A DNA stretch of 64,000 nucleotides from Leptomonas pyrrhocoris (GCF_001293395.1 NW_015438371.1:480966-544965); one strand, 5' to 3'. Positions 9,364 to 18,918 are shown, counted from the stretch's first letter. The notes: generated from the sequence alone by a model not told the origin. Numbers and translations are program-made.

Positions 9364-9435
9364 CACTCCTACCTGGACTCGAACCAGGGTTATCGGATTC
9401 AGAGTCCGAGGTGATAACCGCTACACTATAGGAGC
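9364..9435 (-). tRNA. trnQ-CUG: tRNA-Gln (anticodon CTG)
   Basis: On the minus strand a full 72-nt cloverleaf can be drawn. The acceptor stem is GCTCCTA with TAGGAGT (a G-U pair closes it). The D arm is GTG...CAC, the anticodon arm is TCGGA-CTCTGAA-TCCGA, the variable loop has four nucleotides, and the T arm is CCTGG-TTCGAGT-CCAGG. The discriminator is G, and CCA is not encoded. The anticodon CTG lies at 9400-9402 and reads CAG (Gln). The internal A box (TAGTGTAGCGG, 9418-9428) and B box (GGTTCGAGTCC, 9375-9385) match their consensus. No intron is present. It sits alone in the convergent strand-switch region, a usual place for tRNA genes in Leishmania. Confidence 0.95.
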
Positions 9436-9827
9436 GCCGACCGTTGCGCTGCGGGGGGGGATGGGGTGGTCGCCTCGCCCGCGCCGGGGCCGTGTTTGGC
9501 GGGCGCGGCTTTCTTGGGGGGGCCTTCGGGTTTGGGAGGGGGGGGGGGTCGGCGCAGTGAGGTTTAAAGGCGGCGCGGGGGGGAACTTTCGGCCTTTGCA
9601 TGGGGAAAGGCGAGCGGCGAAGAAGCTAAAAAATGCAGCCTATTGTTTCCTTCGGGCGGCCGACACGCGTCGGCGGAGCTGCGCGGCTTCGACCAGCCGG
9701 ATTGTGTTCTTTCTTTGACTGGATTAGTTGCACACACATACACACACCCAATACACACCCGCCACACTGGCAATGATGCAAAGGAAAAAAAAAAAAACAA
9801 TCACTTTCTACCCAATTAAGTCATTCG
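9436..9827. other. Convergent strand-switch region, right part
   Basis: This is the spacer between the 5' end of the tRNA and the stop codon of the WW-domain frame. It contains the G-tract cluster and a CA-rich stretch (about 9731-9750). No gene is seen. It should also contain the 3' UTR of the WW-domain gene. Confidence 0.65.
9453..9583 (+). other. G-tract cluster (quadruplex-prone) in the strand-switch region
   Basis: Within 131 nt the + strand has nine or more runs of three or more G: 9453-9460, 9463-9466, 9486-9489, 9501-9503, 9516-9522, 9528-9530, 9534-9536, 9538-9548 and 9577-9583. Loops between several of them are short (1-7 nt), so intramolecular G-quadruplex formation is likely. It lies immediately 5' of the tRNA gene on the opposite strand. 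Confidence 0.85.
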
Positions 9828-10982
9828 TTAGTGCGATGGACGCTCCCACGTGGTGGACTTGGTGGCGTGGTTGACGTAGTAGGTGCGTCCCGAGCTGGGG
9901 TCCACACGCGCCTCCCAATTGGGCGGCAGCGGCGTCGGCTGCGTTGGCGACGCCGATGACACTGGCACTGGCACTGGCACTGGCAGTGACACGGGTGCCG
10001 GCCGAGTCCAGCTCGTTTGCTTTGTTCGATGGTTGACGTAAAACGTCCGCCCACTCGCAGGGTCCACGCGGGCCTCCCACTCCTCATTTGGCGCAGAGTT
10101 GGTAGAGGCGGCGAAGGCGGGGGGAGGCACCGCCGTCGGCATCGTCCACGTGGTCGTCTTGGTGATGTGGTTTACGTAAAAGGTCCGTCCCGTGCGTTGA
10201 TCCACGCGTTGTTCCCACTCTTGCGGCAGCGCGACCGCAGGTAGCTGTGATTGTGATGGTGGCGGTTGCTGCTGCGGTGGAGCAGGCTGAGGCGGCGACA
10301 ACGCAGCGGCAACGCGAGCCAGGCGCCACGCCTGCACCTTCTCCTCCAACTCTCGCTGCTTCTCCTCTCCGAGGGGGTGCAGCCAGGTGGAGCGGGACCG
10401 ACCGGCCGAATCGGTGTAGGCGTAGTAGTGACGCTGACGCGCCGGGTCGTACAACAGCGCCCATTCGATCGGCAGCATGGTGGATACCTCCGGCTCACCG
10501 GTCACGACCGCCGCGGCGGCGACAACCGGCACCAGCAGCGGAGGCGGCAGCGCGGTGGGGGCAGTGGCGAGTTTGGAAACAGCGGCAGGCGACGTCGCCG
10601 TTGTGACGACGCGCGGGGGGCCCACGGCGAAGAAGGAGGGCACCGCTGCTGGTGTCTGCTGCTGCTGCTGCTGCGACGGCTGGACGTTGGTGTGGACCTT
10701 CGGCATAACTGTGGAAGGCACTTCCGGTGGGGGCTGAATGGCGCTATGGGCCTTCCCCAGATCCCCTTCACAGCTGCTTCCGCCGTCGTGATGTGGATCT
10801 GCGTCATCAGATGAGGACGAGGCCAGCGGTGCGGTGGGCGACTGCTGCGCCTGTGGCGGCGTGTTGTGGCTGCCGAATAAGTCCTCCACTCCGGGCAGTG
10901 CAGGAGCGCCATCCACCGACGGCGGACGATTCAGTGGCGACGTCGCTGCAGCCGCCGCCGGCTGTCGAATGGACGGCATCAT
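9828..10982 (-). CDS. Multi-WW-domain protein (likely the 3' part of a split NYN-WW gene)
   Basis: From the ATG at 10982 the frame gives 384 residues (numbering below counts a GTG codon at 10985 as 1). The N half is disordered, Pro/Ser/Gln-rich, with a Gln run near 105-110. A divergent WW-like repeat lies at about 172-204 ([16 protein letters not shown], then STW). Three canonical WW domains follow at about 253-283, 302-329 and 353-383, each with W, the GRT(F/Y)YVNH core and the second W. WW domains bind Pro-rich peptides and are common in RNA-processing proteins. The frame stays open upstream to 11225, and that upstream part reads as real protein (for example [17 protein letters not shown], then a heptad-like Leu helix). 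Only 68 nt separate its first ATG from the NYN frame's stop. I therefore think it is not an independent gene. Confidence 0.75.
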   Translation of the reverse strand: MMPSIRQPAAAAATSPLNRPPSVDGAPALPGVEDLFGSHNTPPQAQQSPTAPLASSSSDDADPHHDGGSSCEGDLGKAHSAIQPPPEVPSTVMPKVHTNVQPSQQQQQQTPAAVPSFFAVGPPRVVTTATSPAAVSKLATAPTALPPPLLVPVVAAAAVVTGEPEVSTMLPIEWALLYDPARQRHYYAYTDSAGRSRSTWLHPLGEEKQRELEEKVQAWRLARVAAALSPPQPAPPQQQPPPSQSQLPAVALPQEWEQRVDQRTGRTFYVNHITKTTTWTMPTAVPPPAFAASTNSAPNEEWEARVDPASGRTFYVNHRTKQTSWTRPAPVSLPVPVPVPVSSASPTQPTPLPPNWEARVDPSSGRTYYVNHATKSTTWERPSH

Positions 10983-11050
10983 CACCGTCGCACCGGTGGT
11001 ACTGTGTGCGTTTTCTGCTTGCAGCTTCGTTTGCAGCGCCTTCAGCTCCG

Positions 11051-11698
11051 TCAGCGTCGACAGCGGCAGGCTGCCGCGCTGCTGCTGCTGTACAAGCGCG
11101 AGAGCCGCGATGGCGGACTGCGTGTCTGGTGTAACGAAACGCCGTCCTGCTTCGCCATCGTCGCCACGCCACCGTTGGCTCCGTAGCGCGCCGACGCAAA
11201 GCCGAGCAGCGGCTCCGCGAGCTCGTCACCGGCGTACACCACAAACACCACCTCCCCGCCCTCGCGTGACACGAGGAGGTCGAGGGCGGTGGCGACGTAC
11301 GCGTTGTGCGTGACGAGGCAAAATGCGTGCGCTGCAGCGCCGGCGGCGGCACCGACGGAGGGCAGCAGGCCGAGCTGAATAACCTTCGAGCACAGCGCGG
11401 CGTCCACCGGCGTGCCGGCGCGACCGCGGACGCTCTCGAGGACGATTGCCTGAAAGCGCAAGCGGCGCAGCGACGATATCACGCACGACCGCGCCTCCGC
11501 TGCGAGACCGTCGAGCAGTGCCGAGGAGAAGAAAATGAGGCGGAGGTCGATGACGGCGGCGGGGCTGCCACCGCTGGCGGAACGCAGGAGCTGCTCATCG
11601 ATGGCGGAGAGCAGGCGCTCCACGGCCCGCCTCACCTCCTCCTCGGAGGACGGCGCGAAGCCGCTGAGGAAATAGTCACCGTCCACGAGTAGGTACAT
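11051..11698 (-). CDS. NYN/PIN-like domain protein (likely the 5' part of a split NYN-WW gene)
   Basis: This 215-residue frame starts at the ATG at 11698 with [10 protein letters not shown], the typical first strand of NYN-type RNase folds carrying acidic residues (D6, D8). A second family-like block is [13 protein letters not shown] at about 96-107, with D99. The third motif, usually S/T-x-D-x-D, reads FCLVTHNAY at about 126-134 and lacks the Asp, so catalysis may be weak or lost. Strand-helix alternation continues to [15 protein letters not shown] near 153-167. After that the frame degenerates into a Ser/Arg-rich end while the -1 frame reads sensibly into the WW-domain part. The NYN assignment is from motif shape only. 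The gene's 3' UTR and a downstream splice acceptor have no room before the WW frame. Confidence 0.6.
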   Translation of the reverse strand: MYLLVDGDYFLSGFAPSSEEEVRRAVERLLSAIDEQLLRSASGGSPAAVIDLRLIFFSSALLDGLAAEARSCVISSLRRLRFQAIVLESVRGRAGTPVDAALCSKVIQLGLLPSVGAAAGAAAHAFCLVTHNAYVATALDLLVSREGGEVVFVVYAGDELAEPLLGFASARYGANGGVATMAKQDGVSLHQTRSPPSRLSRLYSSSSAAACRCRR

Positions 11699-12459
11699 GT
11701 CGACCTCGGGGGCGGCCGCAGAGAAGGTCCTTCCTTTGCAGTAGCGAACGATCTATGGGAGGCGATACTGCCGAATAAAACCAACACCAACACGCGAAAC
11801 AAAGAAGAAAGAAAGAGTGATCGAAGGTGGCGGAGGTGGCCCACAAGAGACGGGGAAGCAAAGACACAGAAATATGCACACGAGAAGACAGAGCAGCAAG
11901 AAAAAGTAAAACCACTGGATAATAGTAATAATAAAGAAAGAAATAGTTCCGATACGTGTATGAGAAGTTTCGACGTGTATGCGGAATAGAAACTAGGGAT
12001 ACGCGAGAGAGGGAGAGAGAGAGAGAAAGATTGTTGTCGGGAGATGAAGCGGCAGTGAGAGGGTGCGGGGAGGGCCTTATGCCCAAAACCCAGACCTGAA
12101 AGACATTTTTGCAACAGTCAATCTGTGCGGCAGACGCATATATATATATATTCGTACAGGGAAACGCTGACCTTCACACTGTTGTTGCTCTTGCGTTGAC
12201 ACCATTTTTGCCTTCTAATTATTCCTTCTTTTCCTTCTCCGTCAACTTGATGCAACAGCCGTGATATAAAAGAGACGCGCAAGCAGACGCACGTAAGACC
12301 GGAAACAAGAAAAAAAAAAGAAAGAGAAAGGAGCAGAAGGAAAGTGACGAGCGAAGACGAGTACGAGCTTCAAGCTAAGAAAAACAACAATAGCAATAGT
12401 AATAACTCAAGAGCAGAAAACAGAAAAAAACCCATTTGCATTTTATTCTCACCTGCACT
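11699..12459 (-). other. Intergenic stretch, no gene seen
   Basis: The + strand is purine-rich (pyrimidine-rich on the transcribed sense strand), with GA repeats near 12003-12027 and a TA run near 12138-12150. It should hold the acceptor of the NYN-like gene and the 3' UTR of the gene at 12460. No coding frame or RNA gene is recognised. Confidence 0.6.
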
Positions 12460-12840
12460 TCAATCGGAACTCGAGTCACTTTCCAACGACGACGCATCGC
12501 TGCCGCTGTCGCCGCGCACGCGCTTACGCTCCTTGTTCGCCGTCGTAGGCGAAGTTGCCGACGTGGCCGTCTTGAAGGGATCTAACCAGGACTGCACCTC
12601 GTCCTCCAATGCGCTGGCGTAGCTTGCATTTACAAACAACATCTGCCCTCCCGCAGCGGTCGTGCAGCTGCTAGTACGAGTGCTGCCTCTCTGGAACATG
12701 ACGGAGATGCTGCCTTGATGCGCGTCGCTGCTGCCAACGCGGAGGATCATCTCGAGAGCGGACGGATCACGGCAGGTCACGATGGCGCCACGCTCCGCCT
12801 CGACTCCTTTCAGCAGAGACTTGAGCTGAATGTCAGTCAT
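12460..12840 (-). CDS. Small acidic-tailed protein of unknown function (126 aa)
   Basis: I do not recognise the family. The N-terminal 85 residues look folded: a helix (MTDIQLKSLLKGVEAERG) followed by alternating strand-like segments with SISVMFQRG near 44-52 and QMLFVNASY near 66-74. After SWLDPFK the protein becomes low-complexity, with a basic KERKRVR patch near 103-109 that could be a nuclear localisation signal, and a final run of Ser and Asp. The composition suggests a small nuclear protein, but this is inference. The start ATG is preceded on the sense strand by a long T-rich tract. Confidence 0.6.
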   Translation of the reverse strand: MTDIQLKSLLKGVEAERGAIVTCRDPSALEMILRVGSSDAHQGSISVMFQRGSTRTSSCTTAAGGQMLFVNASYASALEDEVQSWLDPFKTATSATSPTTANKERKRVRGDSGSDASSLESDSSSD

Positions 12841-13570
12841 CTTGCCTTTTTTTTTTAGAAAATAAATATTCTTCTTCTTTTTCTTCTGTGATGATGTCGG
12901 TGCAAGCGCAGCCCTTTTGATTTCCTCCGTAAGATTTGCAGCTCAAGACCAAGAGTGAAGATGCGGGCAATTAAAAAGGTGAACGTAAACCAACATCTCC
13001 TTTTTCTCCTTTGTTTTTACGTTGACATCCATTGCAGTTCAACACCCTCGTTGGCACACCGAACACCGTTTTCGTCGCAGGCGTGTGTGGGCCGAAATGA
13101 AGGCAGAGGGGATCCGTGTCGGCCGCAATAACAACCGAAGCCCCCCCCCAAAAAAAAACACTTCCCACTTTCTCCCGCACGCACTCTTCCAGCGGCACTG
13201 AAACGAACCTTGTGCCGTCACGACCATTCATAAAGCAGAAACAAACGTTTTCCAGAATATTCACACTGACCGCACACGTCGGAGGAGCTCCACACAGCTC
13301 AGAAGCGGAAGGAAAAAAATCGGTTCCACAAAAAGAAAAGACAGTCACACGTACACACAAACAACTCGCAATGTAGATGCGTGAAAGAGGAGGCAACTAC
13401 ACACACACACACACACTCCCTAAAGGCAACAGAACAGACTGAGAGGGGCTGCCCTGCCTCATTTTATTTCAAATACATTGTTCTCCTTTTGAAACTACAA
13501 TATACAAAGGCGCCGTTGTCGTTTTCTTTTTGTTTGTGTTGTTGAAGAAGCAACACACACACGCACACAC
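12841..13570 (-). other. Intergenic stretch, no gene seen
   Basis: Contains the T-rich acceptor region for the gene at 12460-12840 (near 12841-12890 on the sense strand) and A/C-rich simple sequence at about 13143-13158 and 13399-13417. Short frames here lack coding composition. Confidence 0.6.
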
Positions 13571-14281
13571 CTATCGTACCCGCGAGAGGTAGTTGCGTAC
13601 TTCAGCAGCCTGGATGCCCTTAAACGCGTGTGTCTGCTCTTGCCAGAGCATCGACCGGTACAGCCCCTCCTCTGCAGCGATCTCGTGCGACAGCGACGCA
13701 ACGAGGGGGTGCCGTGCCGCCTCGTACCGCAGCTGGTAGGGCCGCACACGGCGGTACTCCTTCGCAATCACCTCGGCTAACCCACCCACGTTGAGACGCT
13801 GCAGCCGCTCCACCTCCATCCGATCGGCCCGCTCGCTCTCCTCAAGCAGGAACACCTGATAAAGCTGCTGCTGGATTTTCTCAAAGTACGCAAGACGCTG
13901 CGCCTGTTCTTCGTTCTGCGCCGTGGCAGACTCCTGGTTTTCGCGCATGACCTGCAGACGGCGGGCCTTGATCCAGTGCGGCACCTCGGCGTTGTCGATG
14001 CGCCTGCGCTGCTGCGGCTCCTCCGTCGTGCACATCGCCCGTCGGTGCAGTACCTCGCGCAGCTCCGTGATGTCGAGGAGAAGTTGATAGAAGTCGCCCG
14101 CGATGGCCCATCGCCGCGCCTGCTCCTGCTTCGCCAAATCTGTCAAGTGGACGTCGCGGAGGGCGGGAGGGCGGGGCGGTGGTGGCGCGCCTTCTTCTGC
14201 TTCAGTGGCGTGTGCAGTCCGTGCCAGCTCCGCTACTTCGCGACGGAGAGGTGGCGGACGCAGGACCTGCATTCCTAACAT
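13571..14281 (-). CDS. Helical basic protein of unknown function (236 aa)
   Basis: I do not recognise the family. From the ATG at 14281 (MLGMQVLRPPPLRREVAEL) the protein has 236 residues; a second ATG at 14272 would remove three. The upstream part of the open frame (to 14386) begins with a non-ATG codon and is not counted. The body is Arg/Glu/Gln-rich and strongly helical with coiled-coil character, including RRLQVMRENQESATAQNEEQ around 125-144 and a Leu/Glu-rich helix after it. The Pro-rich PPPPRPPALRDVH near 35-47 is the only obvious break. Soluble, without signal peptide. Arg-rich, helical proteins of this size are frequent among kinetoplastid mitoribosome and cytoskeletal components, but nothing here decides between them. 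Confidence 0.6.
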   Translation of the reverse strand: MLGMQVLRPPPLRREVAELARTAHATEAEEGAPPPPRPPALRDVHLTDLAKQEQARRWAIAGDFYQLLLDITELREVLHRRAMCTTEEPQQRRRIDNAEVPHWIKARRLQVMRENQESATAQNEEQAQRLAYFEKIQQQLYQVFLLEESERADRMEVERLQRLNVGGLAEVIAKEYRRVRPYQLRYEAARHPLVASLSHEIAAEEGLYRSMLWQEQTHAFKGIQAAEVRNYLSRVR

Positions 14282-16717
14282 GCGGTTCGCGCAACAGCTC
14301 CGCGTACTATCGGGGATGGAGACGAGAGGGGGCAGATGCTGAAGGTGCGAGGGAGAGAGAGAGATGGCGGCAACGGATAGGGTCAACTGAGTTGGACGTC
14401 CGGCGGACCAAGGAAGAGAGAAGCGGGAGTTACGGAAAGCGGATAGAAGCAGTCTCTACCGTCAAGGAGCCGCGTGCAACGTCGACTTCGCACACACGTG
14501 AGAAGTAGCAGCTACAGCAGATGGCGCTGCTGAAGTTCTCAGGTGAGCTGAGTGAAGAAGAAGAGAAAGCAAACCCACCGAGAGGGAAGGAGATGCGATT
14601 CCACCTGCAGATATACAAAGCGGCTGAAGTGTGTCTCTTTGATTGCTTCAGCCTTTCAACACACCGGCGATAGAGAGAGTAACAAGCAGAACCGAGCAGC
14701 GCAGACGGAATACGGAGGAGAAAAAAAGAGGAGAGGGGGAGGGGGTGGATCTAAGAGGAGAGTCGATCTTCGCCTTGCGTGTTGAGCTCGCCAGCACACA
14801 GATTTGTGAGGAAGGGAAGGAAGAGAGTGATCGTCTGGTTTCATTCTTTCCTTTTAGAACGACGCAACCAGTAATGCCGACTACGCTCTCTTTCGGCGAA
14901 GGCGAGAAAGCAGGCACATGTATTTCCCGCTCCTTCGTTCTTCCGATGCACCTGCCTGCGCCGTGTTTGGGGAAGCTTCCGCTTTGATCGTTGCGCCGCC
15001 TTCATGAGATGCACCTGCGCACGCAGCATCGTAACTCGAAGACAGAAACGTACTGCTCTTCCTTTTCCATTTAGTTGCGGGAGAGGAGGACAAAACAAAA
15101 CCAAACTTTCCTTAAACAACAAGTAAAAAATTAGTCGACTATTCTTTGTTCAGGAAGCAAAGAAGGAAGAAGAAAGAAGAAAGAACAACACAGTGCAAAA
15201 CAGTGTCGTTACATCCCTGTGTCGTTTTCATTTTCCTTTAAGGGTAGACGGCGTTATTTTCTTTTTATATTTATTTTTGAACCAATTAGAACTTTACGAA
15301 AGGGAGTTTCTCGCATACTCAGATCGTCTGCATTTCCACCTCTTGGGGTTGGAAAAGGGGCGGGACGGCGGGAAAACAGAAAAAAGGCCTTTCCTGGAGA
15401 GAGAGGTCGACTGGAGAGGAGAAAAGAGAAAGGGCTAGTAGTGCAACATGAAGCTTTCGATTCATCTCCCGGCGATTTTTTTTCCTGGCGCAAGCTTTCA
15501 GAAGCGAAGAAGAGAAGACCGTAAAGGATACCACTGTAAAAAATATACAAAAGACACGCTTGACGATAAGTGCGAGAGAAACGATTGGACGGTGAGTTGT
15601 ATGAAGCAGCTGACCAACCGTCACCATCAAGACGTGAAGCGCTCTTGAAGCGAGCAGATATACACGCACACGCGTTAATGCAAAGAGAAACAAGAAACAC
15701 AAGAAGACCAAAGCAAACAAAGAGAAGAGTGAAGTTCATCTAACAGAAAAAACGACTCCGTAAGTTATAGAGAACCCAAATATATTTTGTTGTCCGTTCC
15801 TTCCATGAATTAGCGGAATAGAAGAATCGAGAGGTGCAAAGAGTCCGAGAGAGATGCATTAGCTGAGACATGATTCCACCCTCCATACTCGCGATGGACT
15901 TCCAACATATTATCCATTCACCCCGCGCAGCGTCCCGCTGCCAAACTTACTCCCTACAACGTCAGGGGACGATGGTGCAAGTCCCAAAGATAAGGCAAAG
16001 GAGAAGAGCGAGAGAGAGTAGTAGAGGTAGAAAACATGTCATCAGCAAACGTCGGAGCCATTGTTCCTCATCCTCCTCGTATCATTGTTACTCTTTTCAT
16101 CATTCCATTCTTTTCGTAAACTATCAAAAAGAAAGTATCGTTATATGCCACGCTTTTATTTCTCTCTCTTTTTTCCAGCGTGAACGCGGCAGCTGCACTC
16201 GCGAGACATTTAATGCTTGCGCTGATGCATATTCAATATGTTTTTATGTTTATACAAAGGTATATGACCGCAAGACACACTCACACAAACAGGATTTGGC
16301 GGTGGCTAGGCGGTAAGAGCAAGAAGAAAAAAAGAAAAGAAAAGAAAAAGAGCAAATCAAAAGACACGGAAAACAACAACAACACAACGGCTTCATGCAG
16401 CCATCACACCTCTCTTTTCCTCAACACGTCCGCAATAGAGGCTCGCATAGCGAAACAGCAATAAGATGCGTTCATGAATAGCAAGGGTCCGATGGAGAAG
16501 ATAAATATACATATATATATGTATATAGGTGACCCCCATGGAGGCATCGCACCGCTGCAGAGACGCACCTCTGTGGGTCCCATTCGCTTGCGCGCGCACA
16601 CACGCACACACGGCCGTGCACGAGTCGGGTTGCGTACGCGCGCATCGGCACGCGCGTGGGGAGACAGCTGTCGCCCCCCTCTCCGTTTATGCACCTCCTC
16701 GTTGTTTTGTGTTGGTT
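14282..16717 (-). other. Long gene-free stretch (2.4 kb)
   Basis: The longest gene-free stretch in the window. The + strand is purine-rich, with GAA/GAAA-type tracts near 15161-15190 and 16320-16355, and a TA run near 16509-16520. No coding frame with neighbouring codon use appears on either strand, and no tRNA or rRNA. It must hold the acceptor of the gene at 13571-14281 and the 3' UTR of the arrestin-like gene. C/D or H/ACA RNA genes here cannot be judged by eye. Confidence 0.55.
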
Positions 16718-17932
16718 TTACACCGGGGACGCCGTATTCGTCGCGTCGATGCCCGTCACGAGATGAATCAAATCTCTCTTGTACAGCGTGTCGTCCGCCT
16801 TAACGTGCGGGTACGTCACCTCTAGCGACGTCCAAACCCGGACGTAATGCGCGGAAAAGGTGGGCAGAGCAGCGGCTGTGCTACCCCCGCCGGTACCGAG
16901 GTTTAGAGAACAGTCAACGGCGGTCGACTGCCCCGGCCGTAGCACCCCGCTTTCGAACCCGATGACGCGGTTCACCAAGCAAAAGGAGTGGTGAATACCG
17001 CCGCTGTAGGATAGGTGCTGTGTCAGCTTCACCTGCGCCGCGGCGACGGCGGAGGATTTTGTTCTGTTGTCCACCAACACCCGCACCGTGATGACCGACG
17101 GATCGCTCGGGACAGGGATTGGAGGTGGCGCCGGGCCTGTGACCCCTCCCTTCTTCGACAGCAGCCGCGGCACGGCGGCCGTGGACGGCGGAAACGTCGC
17201 CGCGACGCTGCGGTTCAGCACCGCTATGTTCGGCGTGATCATGACCATGGTGCGTAGGTACGAGTTCTCCTCGTGTCCGCAGAAGAAGCCGCCGCAGCCG
17301 ATCGTGCCGATTTCGGAGCACACGGGCCGCACCACCACCGGCGCCGCACGCACCGCGAACACCTGCGACAGCGGTGCCATCTTGTACACCATGAGTGCAG
17401 CTTTCGCTTTGCCGTCGAAGCCCATTGGAATGTCGACCACTGCCTTCACGGTGTATTTGATGTGACCACCGTAGTCGCACTCCTGCACCGAGTACGTCGG
17501 GGGCAGGTCGGTGGGCAGCAGAATGGAGAAGGGGTAGGAGTAGTTGCCTGGCTCAAGGTGGAATGAACCAGGCCGGTCGTGGTTGGTCTGCTGGCCCAGA
17601 AGAGTCTTGTAGCGGTCGATAATGCTGTGGGTCGACCTCTCGATTTCGCTTGACGTGCTGTAGAGCTGGTTGTTGTTGTTGTAGAGCCCATTGTTGTTGT
17701 TGTAGAGCCCATTGCTGTTGTAGAGTGAATTCCCACCCGGTCCCAGTTGGTTGTATCGTTCTCGGCGACGGTACATCATTTCCTCCCCAACAACGTGCAC
17801 GCGCAAGGTGGAGAACTTGATTTCTTCAATGACAACGACGTTCACACACCCTGTGACTCTCTCACCCGGCATCACGCCGTCCCGCTCCAGGCTCAACGAG
17901 ATCACAATTTTATCTTTCTCAAGAAACGGCAT
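16718..17932 (-). CDS. Arrestin-fold protein (alpha-arrestin-like), copy 1
   Basis: From the ATG at 17932 the protein has 404 residues and starts MPFLEKDKIVISLSLERDGV. The N-arrestin-type sandwich covers about 1-200: GERVTGCVNV near 24-33, the (Y/F)PFSI strand with its preceding LEPGNY near 126-138, and YTVKAVVDIP near 160-169. A Cys cluster with GCGGFFCGHEE near 212-222 links to the C-arrestin half (about 225-400). Alpha-arrestins act as adaptors in endocytic sorting, often bringing ubiquitin ligases to membrane proteins; the role here is inferred. Residues 70-91 are an Asn-rich LYNNNNG repeat. The next gene is a diverged tandem copy: both begin with an M-x-FLEK start and share the APG/EPG-Y-YPFS, DIP-GFD and EES/ENS-(Y/F)-(L/I)RT blocks. 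Upstream in-frame sequence to 18016 is Lys-rich and matches the sense-strand T tract, so it is excluded. Confidence 0.85.
   Translation of the reverse strand: MPFLEKDKIVISLSLERDGVMPGERVTGCVNVVVIEEIKFSTLRVHVVGEEMMYRRRERYNQLGPGGNSLYNSNGLYNNNNGLYNNNNQLYSTSSEIERSTHSIIDRYKTLLGQQTNHDRPGSFHLEPGNYSYPFSILLPTDLPPTYSVQECDYGGHIKYTVKAVVDIPMGFDGKAKAALMVYKMAPLSQVFAVRAAPVVVRPVCSEIGTIGCGGFFCGHEENSYLRTMVMITPNIAVLNRSVAATFPPSTAAVPRLLSKKGGVTGPAPPPIPVPSDPSVITVRVLVDNRTKSSAVAAAQVKLTQHLSYSGGIHHSFCLVNRVIGFESGVLRPGQSTAVDCSLNLGTGGGSTAAALPTFSAHYVRVWTSLEVTYPHVKADDTLYKRDLIHLVTGIDATNTASPV
17660..17725 (-). repeat. Coding tandem repeat, unit LYNNNNG (21 nt)
   Basis: The arrestin-like protein contains successive LYNSNG, LYNNNNG, LYNNNNQ and LY(S) units, encoded by near-identical 18-21-nt units rich in TTG on the + strand. 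It interrupts the N-terminal arrestin domain in a probable surface loop, and the neighbouring paralogue lacks it, so it is a recent expansion. Confidence 0.85.
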
Positions 17933-18918
17933 CGTTCGCGGGCGCTGTTCTTCCTTTTTTTTTTTTGTTCTGGCGTGTAAGCGAGTAATACGGGTTTGAA
18001 TTTGGTGGAGGAACACGCAGCGGAGACAGCGGTGCAGCGGAGGAAAACGACGCGATATGCAAAAAGAAACACAGCGGCGTCGCCGCGGATCAACGAGAAA
18101 GTGCGTAAGAGAGTGGGTGGGAGAGAGAGAGGAAGCGGGAGGAGGTCAGGAAGGTGGAGGGCCGCAGACACGTGCAAGCAGCTTGAGTTGACGCAACCCG
18201 CGCGGACATTACACGCTTCACATTGCTATTTCGAATTGCGGTGTATCGCAGAGGGATGATGCTTCCTGCGATGCAGAAGAAAAGAATAAATAAAACAGTA
18301 AGTCAGGCGAGGCCCAATAGGCATCTCTGGCTTAAAATGGTAGCTGGAGGCGCACATTGTCGTCGCAGGCCAGTTCAAGTTCAACGTTACGCGTCCGCCA
18401 TCACACATATACAAAAGCAGGAGAGCTCGTTATTGCAGAGCGAAAAGTCAAGGAGAAATATACGTGACTCCTTTCGAGAAAACCGAGAAGGGGGAAAGGG
18501 AAGGGAAGGCGGCAGTCGAGTCAAAGCAAGGAGGCCGCAGCGCGTTGAAGCATGCGAAGCGCAACTTCCAATAACAACAACAAAAAAGGAAGATCTTTGT
18601 TGTTATCTGTCGGCGCCGATGCACGTCAGAAGAAACGAGTAGTAAAAAAAAATAATGAGACATCGCCATTGAGATGAAGAAGTTGCTGCAGCAAACTTTG
18701 CAGAAAGACAAATGGTGCCCAACCAGCGCCGGCATTCACAATCAAACAGCGTGCCTGGCGAAACGCACAGCGAAGAACAGGCAAGTGCAGTGACACAGTG
18801 GAAAATGAAAAACAACGACGTTGCGAAGAGCGCTGCCTAGCAGCCCGTCGTGCCACAGAGCTGTAACGAGATGGAGCGAGAGACCCTGTCAGGAGGTGAA
18901 AAAGGAGAGCTTCCGGCT
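17933..18918 (-). other. Intergenic stretch between the arrestin-like genes
   Basis: No gene seen. The T10 tract on the sense strand just before the ATG at 17932 (A/T at about 17956-17967 on +) is the likely acceptor tract of copy 1. The remainder should be the 3' UTR of copy 2. Confidence 0.6.
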
